A stretch of DNA of 64,000 bases, from the NCBI RefSeq assembly GCF_963676685.1, contig NC_092353.1, forward strand, positions 7,654,207 through 7,718,206, read 5' to 3'. This DNA is from Mytilus edulis. Its lineage: Eukaryota; Mollusca; Bivalvia; Mytilida; Mytilidae. Below are positions 1 through 11,840 of this stretch, in pieces (within the stretch, counting starts at the first letter, position 1; every line of letters starts with the position of its first letter). The position numbers were made by a program, and so were the translations under genes. Under the pieces are notes generated by a model. That model did not search any database, had not been told where the DNA came from, and saw only the letters and a list, made by a program, of their open reading frames with translations.

Positions 1-890
1 ATAAATGCACGCAATAATTTCTGAATTTACAGTCTTGTTTTAAATTTTTCATTTTTATACCCTTATAATAGCCTGAATATTGATGTTAACACATGCATTT
101 TGAGTACCGGGATGGGGAGGTATAATGAGTTGTTTAAAAGAATTCAGACTTGTTGATAAACATCCAAATATAAATTACAAATTGTTTCTCAATTTTTTTT
201 TATTTTTTTTTTGTGTTTGTTTAATGGAATCCGTAATAAATGTACAAAAATCATGTTAAGTTCATTTATGAAAATTATTATTACATTTAAGAAATATGAT
301 AAGATGTAGTAAAAATATTTACGGTACCAACTGCTCTGCAACAAATGCGCATTATTATAATATAGTTTCCTCAATGATGGATAAAATATATGAAAATACA
401 TAGCGTATAAAAAGATTGAAGTTATATCGAATAAGATGCAGTGGAGAGGAAATAGGACGAAAGATAAAAACACAACAACTACAATGTTATTATAACACAC
501 ACGATATTACAGATGTTTCCATTCTCAAAATGTTCTCACACTTATTGAAACAAGTCTAAATGCAAAACTAAAATCCAATGATAATCATAAGGGAATAAAA
601 GTGGCAAACGAATCTACAGGAAACACCATTACCAAAAGAATACTCAACTAAAACAAAACGAAACGAAACGTCAATAGAACTTAACTAAAATGACTGAAAA
701 TTCACAGATTTGATTTGTTGTTCTCAAGAATAGCAAGTATCAATTACCAGGCAAATTATTTCTTGACGACATATATAATGTTGTTAGGTTATGTCAAACT
801 TATTAGTGTTAAGCTTGTCCCTCGTTTGCCTTCATGTTAACTGTCTTACAACAAGCTTCACGTAGTAAGATATAATTTGTGTAACATGAC

Positions 891-1008
891 ATGAAAACCA
901 AAACATTGTGCTGAATATTCAGGAAAAACGAGAATATATATGGCTATGAAAACCAAAACATTGTGCTGAATATTCAGGAAAAACGAGACAATAAATGGCT
1001 ATGAAAAC
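891..1008. repeat. 55-bp tandem duplication
   Basis: A 55-bp unit beginning 'atgaaaaccaaaacattgtg' is present at 891-945 and again at 946-1000, with the first eight bases of a third copy at 1001. The copies differ by only a few bases, so the duplication is fairly recent. Confidence 0.9.
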
Positions 1009-1550
1009 AGGAAAATAACAGTAATCATCGGTATTAAAGATATGACGTATATAAAGAGTAACTATTAAGTAACTTCAACTTTGGAAGACATTAGAATGAC
1101 TCTTTTTTCCTGTGTTCATCATTTTGAAATACTGGGTATAAAATTCAAGGATAATATGATTTGATTTTCATATCTACAAATACCTGACTGTAATTGTTCC
1201 CTTACAATTGATCCATGTTTTTGTCTTCGACAGACAATGATAAAACTTCACAATGTATAGTTAATCAAATATGGAAGAAAGAAAAACACAAATAGATATT
1301 TTTTACCTTAGTAATGTCAAAAAGATTAAATGGAGTGATAAAGACAGTGAACCGCTAGAAGACTTACATTTTTTCTCCGTTATGGAAACGTTGACAGTGG
1401 TTATATATACAAAACACGTATAAATATGAACAAACAATTATTGACAATAAAGTTTTCAACACATACTTCTCTAAATTAGATTTGTTTTATCAAATCAATT
1501 AGGTTATTAAAAAATATGATACACAAATCAGTTGTCTACAATTATAGAGA

Positions 1551-1766
1551 TTAAACGTAATGAACAAATTTCTGTTGTAAAGAATTTACTCGTGCAAATG
1601 AATCTGAGTTTCTTTTCTCTTTAAAAACTTCTTTAATAAAATCTGAATTTGGAGTATCAAAATTGCAGAGAGAAAGCTTCCCATTATCATACTTATAATT
1701 GAAGATGAAAGCAGTTTTGAAGCATATATCATTTGGAATATAATGAGTTATGATACCTGTAACCAT
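1551..1766 (-). CDS. Unassigned 71-residue open frame, possible lone exon
   Basis: A 71-codon frame on the minus strand has mixed, non-repetitive composition (for example the segments PNDICFKTAF and NSDFIKEVFKEKR), unlike most chance frames here, which are Phe/Ile/Lys-rich. There is an in-frame stop four codons before the ATG and no clear splice site on either side. I recognise no domain. It may be a chance frame, a fragment of an unknown element, or an exon of a gene on the minus strand that extends out of the window. Confidence 0.18.
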   Translation of the reverse strand: MVTGIITHYIPNDICFKTAFIFNYKYDNGKLSLCNFDTPNSDFIKEVFKEKRNSDSFARVNSLQQKFVHYV

Positions 1767-2447
1767 ATGAAGTCTCTATCTGACCAAATAGAATATAAAG
1801 GTTTTTTTTATTAATGGTGTTTTGGTGAACAATTATGATTACAATGTATAAGAAGAACCTGTCCAATGATAGTCTCTGTAATAAGTACTAAAAGATGACT
1901 TAACGATTATCAAAAGGAACAGAAGGAACACCTTTTGTTTGTTTGTATTTGGGGTGGGGATTTTTCATTTTGAATATATAATTTGTTGGATTTCGCATTT
2001 CTAATTTCTATTTCAGACTAATAACAGACCTATGAAAAACATATTTCTCGACGAATACACAAGAACGGATAAACAGCAACAACCCCTATTAAAGTTAAAC
2101 CAAATCCTTCAAGAGTCTTATAAAAAAGTAAGTTGATAAATTATAGTCTGCTTAAGTGAATAAATGTTTCCGCATATAAAATTTATATGTTCGAAAGGCT
2201 CTTCCGGATGTAAAATGTAGTCAACATAAACGCTCAAAACCAAATATTTGACAACCAAAGGCTAACAAGTTAACCAACTGCGGTCATGCTTGTCCAACAG
2301 ATTTTTTTAAACAGAATATTCGAATTCGATTGTTGGGTTTGTTTTTTGTTTTTTGTTTTTTCATTTAAAAATTTCTAAATGTTAAAGGATGATCGAGGGT
2401 AAAAAAAAAATTAAACATGCTTTTTTCAGTGCAAATTTTATCTATTA

Positions 2448-3085
2448 GACATAGGAAGATATGGTATGAGTGCCAATGAGACAACTCCCCATCCAAATAA
2501 CAATTTATAAAAGTAAACCATTATAGGTCAATTTACGGCCTTCAACACGGAGGCTTGGCTCACAACGAACAACAAGCTATAAAGCACCCAAAAATTACTA
2601 GTGTAAAACCATTCAAACGTGAAAACCAACGGTCTATAGATATAGGAAGATGTGGTGTGAGTGCCAAAAGTAAATCATTATAGGTCAATGTACGGCCTTC
2701 AACATGGAGCCTTGGCTCAAACCGAACAACAAGCTATAAGGGCCCCAAAATTGCAAGTGAAAAACCATTCAAACGGGAAAACCAACGGTCTAATATTTAT
2801 AAAATAAAAAACGAGAAACGAGAAACACGTATACTAGTGAATTACATAAACAAACGACAACTACTGTACATCAGATTCCTGACTTAGGACAGGTTCAAAC
2901 GTTTGCAGCGGGATTAAACGTTTTAAAGGATCCAAACCTTCTCCCTTTTTCTGAAACAATAGCATAACATCACAACATAGAAAAACACACGATAAAATAT
3001 CAATTGGCAGGCTTAACTCAATCAACAAACGTACATTAATACACTATAAACTAATACGTTTGATCTGCGTTTTCACCAGGATTAA
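2448..3085 (+). repeat. Dispersed mussel-type repeat, two partial copies head to tail
   Basis: The start word 'tataggaagat.tggt.tgagtgcca' appears at about 2450 and again at about 2640, followed both times by 'taggtcaat.tacggccttcaaca', 'ttggctca' and 'accattcaaacg.gaaaaccaacgg'. The first copy is cut short at about 2640; the second runs on through 'cctgacttaggacaggt' to about 3085. Related copies are at 33846-34110 (+), 51063-51260 (+) and 53110-53490 (-). It has no coding capacity and looks like a non-autonomous retroelement. Confidence 0.7.
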
Positions 3086-3589
3086 ACTTTTAATTACTCT
3101 ATTAGTTTTTACTTTATCATATGGTTCACAAATCAAATAAAAAAATCAATAAGTTTTAGCCCCAGATGACTTTTAAAATGTTTATATTATTGAAAAGGCT
3201 CCAAATTATCTCCCTTCGATGCAAAAACAATGTCATATTTTTGCATTAAAATTGAAATATCTTTTTAAACTCATCGGTGACCTATATTTGTTTATTTGTT
3301 ATTATTTTTTTCGATTAAGGTGTACTTAAAATCAATTATTGTAATATTTAAGCGATTTCTGTAATTTATTTCTTTTTTTATTTCGATATAACCTCTATTT
3401 CTCCGAATAGTTCAACAGAAAAAAGTACCTTCACAAAAATTTGTACTTCTTTGAAGGCATATTGTGAGCTAAAATGAACGGTTACCCCCATTTAAATATT
3501 TTATTTTTCTATTAAGTATATGATAAAGTTTATTTATAGACAAATGTAGCGAAATCCTGTATTTAAAAAAAAAAAGATTTATACTCGAG
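3086..3589. other. No recognisable feature
   Basis: AT-rich spacer with T runs and stops in all frames. I see no gene, RNA or repeat here that I can name. Confidence 0.5.
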
Positions 3590-4335
3590 AGCCTCCTTAA
3601 CATGCTTCAGCTGCTTCATAACACTACAGAGATAACTCTGTAAAAGAGGGACGAAAGATACCAAAGGGACAGTCAAACTCATAAATCTAAAACAAACTGA
3701 CAACGCCATGGCTAAAAATAAAAAAGACAAACAGAAAAACAATAGTACACACGACACAACATAGAAAACTAAAGAATAAACAACACGAACCCCACCAAAA
3801 ACTAGGGGTGATCTCAGGTGCTCCGGAAGGGTAAGCAGATCCTGCTCCACATGTGGCACCCGTCGTGTTGCTTAAGTGATTACAAATCCGGTAAATAGTC
3901 TAATTCGGTAGGTCATATTCATGAAAGGGAAGGGGATTGTAGTTACGACGTAAGGAACATATCCGATATCATTTGTGAAACGGTTATTCCATAACGGTCA
4001 ACCAACTCGTGATGGCGTCCGTAAAATTTACGAAGGGATGATTTCAACTTTACCATTTGGAACTCTTGGTTTAATAGCTTCCTTGTGAGCAGCAAACCTC
4101 TATCAAGAAAATCATGATAGGAAATGCAAGCACGGGAATATCGTATCAATTGGGAGATATATACCCCGTATGCAGGTGCTGCTGGAATGTTGCTACTTAG
4201 AAATGGAAAGTTCACAATTGGAAAGCTGAAATCATCTCTTTTGTCGTAAAGTTTTGTTTTCAACCGACCCTCATTGTCAATTTCTAGATGTTGATTACAA
4301 ATCCGGTAAATAGTCTAATTCGGTAGGTCATATTC
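3590..4335 (-). mobile_element. Reverse transcriptase element fragment, family A, with 44-bp direct repeat
   Basis: On the minus strand, 4290 down to 3943 encodes the end of a reverse transcriptase: HLEIDNEGRL, then LYDKRDDFSFPIVNFPF, then AAPAYGVYISQLIRYSRA and KFYGRHHELVDRYG. This is the region after the catalytic box in a family common in bivalves and corals, which I tentatively group with Penelope-like elements. The 3' untranslated tail runs from 3940 to 3590 and contains the family word 'aaagggacagtcaaactcat'. A 44-bp sequence starting 'tgattacaaatccggtaaat' occurs identically at 3878-3921 and 4292-4335, bracketing the coding piece. The upstream part of the enzyme, with its catalytic residues, is missing. 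Confidence 0.75.
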
Positions 4336-5846
4336 AGCTGAACGTTTAAATCAGGTGTGTGATTCAAGTTATTTAATTTTTTTATATTTTTGTAAAAAGG
4401 TGAAAGTAAACATCTAGTCAAAATGTTATGATTAATAAACGAGCCAAATTAATTTTGGTCAAGGGGTTTGTTACCACCTTAAGGAGAAATGTTTTTGCGT
4501 CATATAAATATAATTATTTTTTATAATTAGCTAAAGATATCTTTTCTGAAAACATAGTACATAAATCGCTGTTACTATTATCTAGCAATCAGCAAGTCTA
4601 TTGCATTACTGATATTGAAAGACATATATGGAAAGTTATATTTTTCTTGTAGGGCATACATGTACAGGACAAATACAAGAGATTTTCAGTGTGCAAAGTA
4701 GTGGGATGTTGAAATAATTGAATTATTGAAGAAAAAATGTTTGCAGAAATACTGGAGTCTGTTATTTTTCATATGAATTTTACGGTGCATTTTTTTGTGG
4801 AGTTTTATTAAATGAATTTTCAAGCAGTTTTTTTTTTACATTTTGCGTATTATTGAGTCATTTTGTATCCTCATTGCTAGAGAAAATTTAAAATACGAGA
4901 AAACCATTAAAGATACATATATGTGGTATCAATACCAGCAATTCTATGGAGGGACGGGGATAGAAAATTTATTATTATGTACAATGCACAGGCATAAAAA
5001 CGTTTAACACGTTTGAGTATATTAAATTTAAATACTTTAAAAAGTTTAAAAGCTCAAGTTCCATAGAACCTATTTAATTAACATAACATACAAAAAAGCA
5101 CCAAAACATCTAATTACAGCTTGTATAGACAACTTAAGCACATGTACAAATAAAACAATGCTCAGATTACTGATTCACAGATTATTCGCAGTTATCAATA
5201 ACAGGCTCACAGCACGTGGCTCACAGTACCGAAACTATGGTCATACAGATCCTGAAGACTTCAAACCTTTTTTTCTTTAGCATTTCAGATGAAGACTAAT
5301 CATAAAAAGCTGATAGGAGACACCAAATTAATAATCGTTCATGTTTATGATAAATGGCAGTGTCATCTAGTCGAAAATATCTATTTGCCTAGTGCCTAGT
5401 TATATCCTGGATTTGCTCATTCAGTGTTTTTCTATAGTTTCAAGCCTGATTTTTTACATTTTTCATTCCTTAAATGTTGTCGTGTTACATGTTTTGTCTG
5501 TTGTTAATTATCTTTTGGTTATAGTTTTTACTGCTCTCTTGGTACATGTATCTTCTATGTTTGAATGTAGATTCTCTTTTATTCAATATCGTTATTTAGA
5601 AAAATACTATAAATTGAAAACAATTTTAACAAAAAAAAATTTAGAGGAACTCAAATAAGTATAACATGGAAATAAACTTTCTGTAATAAGTCCGTTTCGA
5701 TAAGGTACAAAAGGTTGACAAATATTTACTAAATTATTCGATATATTTTAATTCAGGATGATGTTTCTATATAATTAGTTAAGTTGTATATGCTGCCATT
5801 GTGAATATTCTCATACTCAAGTAAAGTATTTCCTGCTTAGCTGATT
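4336..5846. other. No recognisable gene
   Basis: AT-rich spacer. A frame at 5392-5658 (+) is hydrophobic but starts with GTG rather than ATG, has no domain and no splice signals, and I take it as chance translation of T-rich DNA. Confidence 0.55.
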
Positions 5847-6010
5847 TACAGTAACTGTTATAAAAATGAAAATATGATTGCCAATGCACCAAATCAACTG
5901 TCCATCAAATTTCAAATGAAATTGACGTAAACAATTAAAGACAACCGTGAGACTTTCAACAATGAGAAATTCCCCCCATACCATAATCTAAACTATAAAA
6001 GACCAAACAG
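5847..6010 (+). repeat. Degenerate copy of a dispersed repeat
   Basis: The words 'tatgattgccaatgcacc' and 'accgtgagactttcaac' match parts of the repeat at 51063-51260 ('tatgattgccaatgagac', 'accgtgagaccttt'). The copy is badly worn and its limits are uncertain. Confidence 0.45.
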
Positions 6011-6313
6011 GAAAATATAGATGATAATTAATATGTGAAAATAAAAAATACGTAAAACAAAAAGTTATTACAGAAATGAATAATTAACAACTTTCTATAC
6101 GTGAAATTAATAATTGATCAGAAAAGGAATTTTGAAAATTTTCGACATTTTCAATCCTGACAGTTTTACAATATGAATATTTTCCTCAAAAGCTAACGCA
6201 CTTGTTTCTGATGGATGTCATCAGTATTTACATACAAAGACTAATGTGAAAACAATAACTTGTAATAGTTGTGTTGTTTAACAATGAAGTTTAATAAATT
6301 GTTGGTACAAATA

Positions 6314-8030
6314 GATATAAGAAGATGTAGTATGAGTGCCAATGAGATAACTCTCCATCCAATAAAATTGAGAATGGAAATGGGGAATGTGCCAAAGAGA
6401 CAACAACCCAACCATAGAGCAGACAACAGCAGAAGGTCACCAACAGGTCTGCAATACAACGAGAAATTCTCGCACCCGGAGGCGTCCTTCAGATGGCCCC
6501 TAAACAAATATATACTGGTTCAGTGATAATGAACACCATACTAAACTCCAAATTGTACACAAGAAACTAAAAGTTAAAATAATACAAGACTAACAAAGGC
6601 CAGAGGCTCCTGACTTGGGACAGGCGCAAAAATGCGGCGGGATTAAACATGTTTGTGAGATCTCAACCCTTCCCCTATACCTCTAGCCAATGCAGAAAAG
6701 TAAACGCATAACAATACACACATTAAAATTCAGTTCAAGAGAAGTCCGAGTCTGATGTCAGAAGATGTAACCAAGGAAAATAAACAAAATGACAATAATA
6801 CATAAATAACATCAGACTACTCAGCTCCGGACCTCAATTAAACTGATTGAAAAATTATGTCTTCACCATATGAATGTCAGGCACAATCCTCCCCGTGAGG
6901 GGTTTAGTATCATACCATCATAACATATATGAGAAGAACATAACCCGTGTCATGCAAACAACTGGTTTATTAATAATAAATGTGTTTAGTTCCGATGCAA
7001 AGACCCTATAAGTGAATCTATATCAACGCCAAAATATGCAATCTTTAAAGACCTTTAATGAACAGTATCGTAACTATATCCTTTCTTAATAAGTCTATTT
7101 AAAGGTTGTGTTAGCTTCTGAGGTGAATACTGACATTGGTGTGCTTTATAAAGAATATTTTCATAAAATATTGGGTGTGAAATACCTGAACGTATAAGAA
7201 GTCTGCATGTTGATCTTTATTTACGAATGATGTCCTTATACCGATGATAAAAGTTTTGTAAATATTTTGACTAGTTTGTGATATCGAAAACCTTGGTGTA
7301 ATAAGTTTTCAGTAATGCATAAATTTCTCTTGTTAAAATCTAAAACATTGTTACATACACGAGCGAATCGTACAAGTTGAGATATATAAACACTGTAAGA
7401 TGGTGACAAGGGAACGTCACCATCTAAAAATGGATAATTAACGATAGGAAATGAGAAATCATCTCTTTTATCATAAATTTTAGTATTAAGCTTTCCGTTA
7501 ATGATATATATATATATCAAGATCGAGGAAAGGGCAGTGGTCATTGTTAGTATTAGATTTATTTAAAGTAAGATCAACAGGATAAATTTCTTTAGTATAC
7601 ATACTGAAGTCGTCATTATTGAGAGCTAAAATATCATCGAAATATCTAAAAGTATTATGAAATTTGTGTATCAGATGTTGTTTCGAGGGGTCTTTGCTGA
7701 TTTTTGTCATAAATTGTAACTCATAGCAATACAAAAACAGGTCCGCAATAAGTAGTGCACAGTTAGTCCTCATTTGAATTCGGATAACCTGACGATATAC
7801 GGAATCACCAAAGCGAACAAAAATGTTATCTAGTAAAAATTCAAGGGCAGATATAGTATCAAAGCATGTCCAATTGACATAGCTTTTTTGTTTATTGCTA
7901 CTAAAAAATGACCTAAAAGAGTTTGAACATATATATTCGCATTCTGACTTTTTAAATGCCCATTTAACACGGGTGTCATTCGGTTTATCGAGAGAAATGA
8001 TCGTGAAAGAATATCTAACGGCGGTCAAGT
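6314..8030 (-). mobile_element. 5'-truncated reverse transcriptase element, family B
   Basis: This is the longest family B copy in the window. From about 8028 down to 6986 it encodes reverse transcriptase; from 6985 down to about 6365 it has a long 3' untranslated tail that matches 44957-45593 on the plus strand nearly end to end (shared words: 'cctcc.ggtgcggga', 'cgccgcatttttgcgcctgt' in complement). A fragment of the 'gaagatgtagtatgagtgcc' repeat abuts the outer end at 6315. The 5' part of the element is absent. No GIY-YIG or other endonuclease was seen. Confidence 0.75.
6986..8028 (-). pseudogene. Broken reverse transcriptase, family B
   Basis: Read on the minus strand: a segment with FGDSVYRQVIRIQMRTNCALLIADLF (residues before the active site), then FRYFDDILALNND, where FDD is the catalytic box, then CPFLDLDIY, then KIYDKRDDFSFPIVNYPF, then SYSVYISQLVRFARVC and a C-terminal part ending SLHRN and stop at 6986. 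The frame shifts at the (TA) run at 7501-7516 between LDLDIY and NGKL, and again near 7250. The family usually has a Gly at a position that is Arg here (IPMGTNC became IQMRTNC). The fusion of unrelated sequence upstream of about 7990 means the N-terminus is not original. The copy cannot make an active enzyme. Confidence 0.75.
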
Positions 8031-8497
8031 ATTGAGAGACGATCGTGAAAGTTCTGGTAACGGATCGTGAAAGACATTTAATCGAGAGGACATATAAAAG
8101 ATCAGTAAATATTCTAATTTAATTAATTACACAGACAAATTTACGACAAAATAAAACTGTCTGTCAAAATGGTTTAACATTATGATCAGTATGTAAGAAT
8201 ATCCAATTTCAAAAGTACATAGTTTTTACAAAACAACAAAAGGCAGATTGCTTCTCGACATTTCAATGACATAAAAAATGTAAACAAACACGATTTTTTC
8301 ACAAATTCGACTAGATAAACTACTTTTATCCGAGTAAGGGCATTCTATTTGAATTAATCAAATGGTTCTCATAGTTATTTTGTATAAATATAATCTGAAA
8401 CTTGGTAAATAAAGAACTATTTACACAAAATTGATTTTTCGGATCGTGAAAGATGACGTACCGCATTTTTGAAGATCGTGAAAAGGATCGTGAAAGA
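7999..8497 (+). repeat. Six copies of the word GATCGTGAAA(A/G) in 500 bp
   Basis: The word GATCGTGAAAG, or GATCGTGAAAA in one case, begins at 7999, 8041, 8063, 8442, 8474 and 8486. Copies form two clusters of three about 400 bp apart, all in the same direction, with uneven spacing. The surrounding sequence is otherwise not repeated. I do not recognise the arrangement. Confidence 0.75.
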
Positions 8498-8499
8498 TC

Positions 8500-9039
8500 T
8501 GATGCTACGAAGACGTTCAAATTATTCTTCAATTATATGATAATTAATATTTGTTATTGGTATTGAGAAAAGCTAGATAGGTCAACATCCTCAATAGGTT
8601 TAAGCATTTCAAAGTATAAATATTTTCAGAAAATGAAAAGAAATAACAGTACGGCAATAATAAAAGACAATGGATGACAAAACGCCGAAAAAACAATCCA
8701 GTGTTGTTGTTATGATTGTAAGGTGTACATTTTCGACTTCTGCAAGGTTTCAACTAACATCGAACTCATTATCATGCATCATTCGGCAATGTTTGTTTTA
8801 TGTTGTTTTGTCCTTTTGGATATATACCCGAATGCTATAGCGCCGAGGTATTTCGTGTATAATAAGGTGTGTGAATTTTTTCTTAATCAATATAAGCATG
8901 CATTTATACATATAAAGAACATCATATTTATATGGGGTAGTTTATATTATTGAGGTAGCAGCCCTTTTATTGAAATCATGTTCTATAATAACAATTATAC
9001 TTATATTATTTGGTTAATTTGGATTTTGATTTAATGATA
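8500..9039. other. No recognisable gene
   Basis: AT-rich spacer between repeats. The open frames at 8544-8753 (-) and 8723-8953 (+) show no domain and no splice signals. Confidence 0.5.
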
Positions 9040-9215
9040 GGAATGCTCTGGCATACTTGTGGGGTTCGTGTTGTTTATTCTTTAGTTTTCTATGTTGTGT
9101 CATGTGTGCTGTTTTTTGTGTCATTTTCATTTTTAGCCATGGCGTTGTCAGTTTGTTTTAGATTTATGAGTTTGACTGTCCCTTTGGTATCTTTCGTCCC
9201 TCTTTTGTAAGTATA
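9040..9215 (+). mobile_element. 3' tail fragment of family A retroelement
   Basis: The segment from 'ttgtggggttcgtgttgttt' to 'ggtatctttcgtccctcttt' is the reverse complement of the tail at 3640-3860. The open frame across it only reflects the open complement of this tail. No coding part of the enzyme is attached. Confidence 0.75.
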
Positions 9216-9337
9216 CAAGAAAATTTTTCACTTTTGAATACAAGTAAAACGGGTCAATTTGATATAAACTTCAATTTCAGTAGTTCCATTTTGGCTGAGA
9301 GATCTATCCGATATCTTGTAAAAAAGGCCTTCACAAT

Positions 9338-10140
9338 ACAGATTTAATCGACAAATGACCAACTTTAATTATCAATTTGTTCGGTATGTTGGTCGTAGAT
9401 CAATACCCCGCTATATAGCCCAGGTGGTCGTGTGGTCTAGCGGGACGGCTGCAGTGCAGGCGATTTGGTGTCCCGATATCACAGTAGCATGGGTTCGAAT
9501 CCCGGCGAGGGAAGAACCAAAAATTTGCGAAAGCAAATTTACAGATCTAACATTGTTGGGTTGATGTTTAGACGAGTTATATATATATATATATATATAT
9601 AAGAAAATTATTAAAAGATAATAACGGTTTCAATGCATCACTTTTTTACTAGTACTTTCACTGCTTCCGCAGATCTTCAGGTAATGTGACTTGCATATAA
9701 ATAAAACAATTGATTGACGTTAACAATAGTATGACGTTAACAAATACAAGGGAGACTACTAATGTCATTTTAAGACTTTGAAATGTTACGTTAAAATTAG
9801 AATATCATTTATCATTTAATCCCGGGTTGAGAATGTTTATGAATAATTCTTCTTTCTTCCTCCGGAGAAAATCATTTTGACGATTGACCATATACAATGG
9901 AAATATTTTAAATCGTCCATATATATATGTCTACCTTCTCTTGTCATCAAACAGACACGATCTAACATAATCTTACAAATGGGAACAATCTTGTGTCTTT
10001 TATCTAAGACAATTATGACAATAGCCTTGACCTTGACCACTTTCATGTCTACTGAGTCGTGTCATGATACTTCACATTGTTCTCACGTTCGAGAAATTCA
10101 CATTTATCTAATACGAGACACATGTTAATCTCCAATAACA
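9338..10140 (+). repeat. Diverged duplicate of 11480-11840, split by a SINE
   Basis: The left part ('tatgttggtcgtag' at about 9385, then 'tatatagccca') corresponds to 11525-11560, and the right part ('catcaaacagacacgat', 'aaatgggaacaatcttgtgtc', 'cacattgttctcacgtt', 'gagaaattcacat') corresponds to 11583-11820. The copies share order and direction with many substitutions. The extra sequence in this copy is the SINE at about 9420 and the DNA following it. Confidence 0.6.
9420..9602 (+). mobile_element. tRNA-derived SINE with (AT)n tail
   Basis: The head has an RNA polymerase III box A (TGGTCTAGCGGGACGGC at about 9433) and an exact box B (GGTTCGAATCCC at about 9491), spaced as in a tRNA gene with a variable arm. 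It is followed by a non-tRNA body ('aaatttgcgaaagcaaattt', itself a small hairpin) and ends in an (AT)n run at about 9578-9602. It is not a functional tRNA: no acceptor stem pairing continues past the box B arm. The open frame over this stretch is incidental. Confidence 0.85.
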
Positions 10141-10799
10141 ATTAACGATTGATTTTTTAAAATGGGTCATATGCATGTTAATTATGTTAATTATATATAT
10201 ATGGAAAATTATAAAATGATGATAAATAAAGAATGGCAAAGGTGACAAATTCCATAATTTGTTGCAGAACAAATTAATTTATCTAAAATTAAAATTTATA
10301 ATATATCATTTTATCTTTTTTTTCTAATCGGTAGTATGTTATTATTTTCTGAATTATTATATATACATGTATTGTGTATTAACAAGTACTAACTACACCA
10401 CTGATATGCTATATACTAACGTTATTGAGGACGGGATAAGGAACCGGGCGGTACTGTATGTATCTCTTACAAATGTAAAATTCAAAACAAAACATATACC
10501 ATCATCAAATTAAAAAAATAAGAAATTTTATAAACAAACGTTATCACTTTGCGACGGTTTGAAAAAAAGAAAAAAAAGATTCGAACACAGTGGTTTTACT
10601 TTTTTACAGGCTTTTTTTCAAAGAAAATTTTTCTAAAAGTTAACGAGATTTATCGGATGGGTGTTAATTATTTAGAAAGGTATCACCAGAAACCTAGCAG
10701 GCCATTTATTGAAATGATATTTGAAAATACTTTTTTCTATATGATTGAATGATCTAGCATTAAGTTAGCAAAGATGTCATTTCTTCATAATAGATTCAT
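10141..10799. other. No recognisable gene
   Basis: AT-rich spacer with short (TA) runs near 10194. Frames here are Lys/Phe-rich chance translations. Confidence 0.5.
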
Positions 10800-11330
10800 T
10801 GGAGATAAATAAAACAGAGGCGAAAGATGGACATTCAAACTCAACAATCATAAATAAACTAACAAAAAAAGAGAAACAGACCACAAACATAATAAACTAA
10901 GGACTTGCAAACACGAACCACACCACAAACGTGGGCCAATGTTGTGTGCTCAGGAAGAGTAAGCCGTTCTATCTTCACGTGTGGCATCCGTTGTTTTGCT
11001 CATGTAAGTATAAAACTCAATGATAAGTACATTTTGATAGGTATCGAGGAAGAGAAGTACGAGAATGTGATAACGAAAGTTGTATATCAGTCGTTATATT
11101 TAAAATAGATCTTCCATAACCATGATTCCACCTTCACCACTTGGAACACTTGGGGTAATAGTTTCCTTGTGAGCAGCAACTTTCTATCAAAGCAATCATT
11201 ATATCGAAAAAAAAACTAAAATATCGTATTACCTAGGAGATATTAACTTCAAATGCATTCGCTGATAAAATGTTGCTATATAGAAATAGAAATAATTTCA
11301 CAATTTGGAACAAGTTATTTTGAAACATGC
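10800..11330 (-). mobile_element. Worn family A retroelement fragment
   Basis: It carries the same order of landmarks as 3590-4265: 'gaggcgaaagatggacattc', 'cacgaaccacaccacaaac', 'gtgtggcatccgttgttttg', then the coding part in complement with 'gtttccttgtgagcagcaac' and 'atgttgctatatagaaat'. The coding part has many stops and indels and ends near 11315. It is much more diverged than the copy at 3.6 kb. Confidence 0.65.
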
Positions 11331-11479
11331 ATTTATGTACTTCTGTATTACCCAAGAGATTTTTGGATCTATTGAACAACTTTTTTTTTTAAATACAGAC
11401 AAAAGTCGACAAATAACCATCTTTCCATATTGAATGAATGAATACTGTATTGCAAAAACCATATATATGCTATAGCAAC

Positions 11480-11840
11480 TAAAACATATTCACAACATGA
11501 CAAATGACATAATAATATATCCCATATGTTGGTCGTAGAAAAATGCCACAGTATATAGGTCAAAATATTTATTCTACATTATCATCAAACGGTCGACGAC
11601 AGAATTAATGTGACACGATTTGATTATGTATAGTTCAAAAAATGGGAACAAATATGTATCTGTCATCCATGGCAGTAATGTTAAAGACGATAACCTGGTC
11701 CACTTTCTTTTCTTAGACGTAGAACATTGTTCATTTTGAGGCCACTGCATCTGCTTCGAGTTAAAATTCCGAGATAATTCACATTGTTTTCACGTTAATG
11801 AAATTCACATGTTTCCAACACGAAACATTTTACATCCCGT
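11480..11840 (+). repeat. Diverged duplicate of 9338-10140, without the SINE
   Basis: It has the words 'tatgttggtcgtagaa', 'tatataggtca', 'catcaaacggtcgacgac', 'aaatgggaacaa', 'cacattgttttcacgtt' and 'atgaaattcacat' in the same order as 9385-10110. At the place where the other copy has the SINE, this copy is uninterrupted. Confidence 0.6.

Larger units (their letters stand above)
1..2440. other. No recognisable gene; AT-rich spacer
   Basis: Apart from the small tandem duplication at 891-1008 and one short open frame at 1551-1766, nothing in this stretch resembles a known domain, RNA gene or mobile element. It contains several A or T runs and frequent stops in all frames. The longest open frame near the left edge (189-500, minus) is low-complexity Phe/Ile/Tyr-rich translation of AT-rich DNA. 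Confidence 0.6.

Noticed and set aside
5392..5658. Hydrophobic 88-codon frame that might be a membrane protein
   Set aside because: It starts at GTG, has no ATG near the start, no splice signals and the composition expected of T-rich DNA.
9421..9510. A tRNA gene
   Set aside because: Box A and box B are good, but no acceptor stem closes and a SINE body and (AT)n tail follow, so it is a SINE head.
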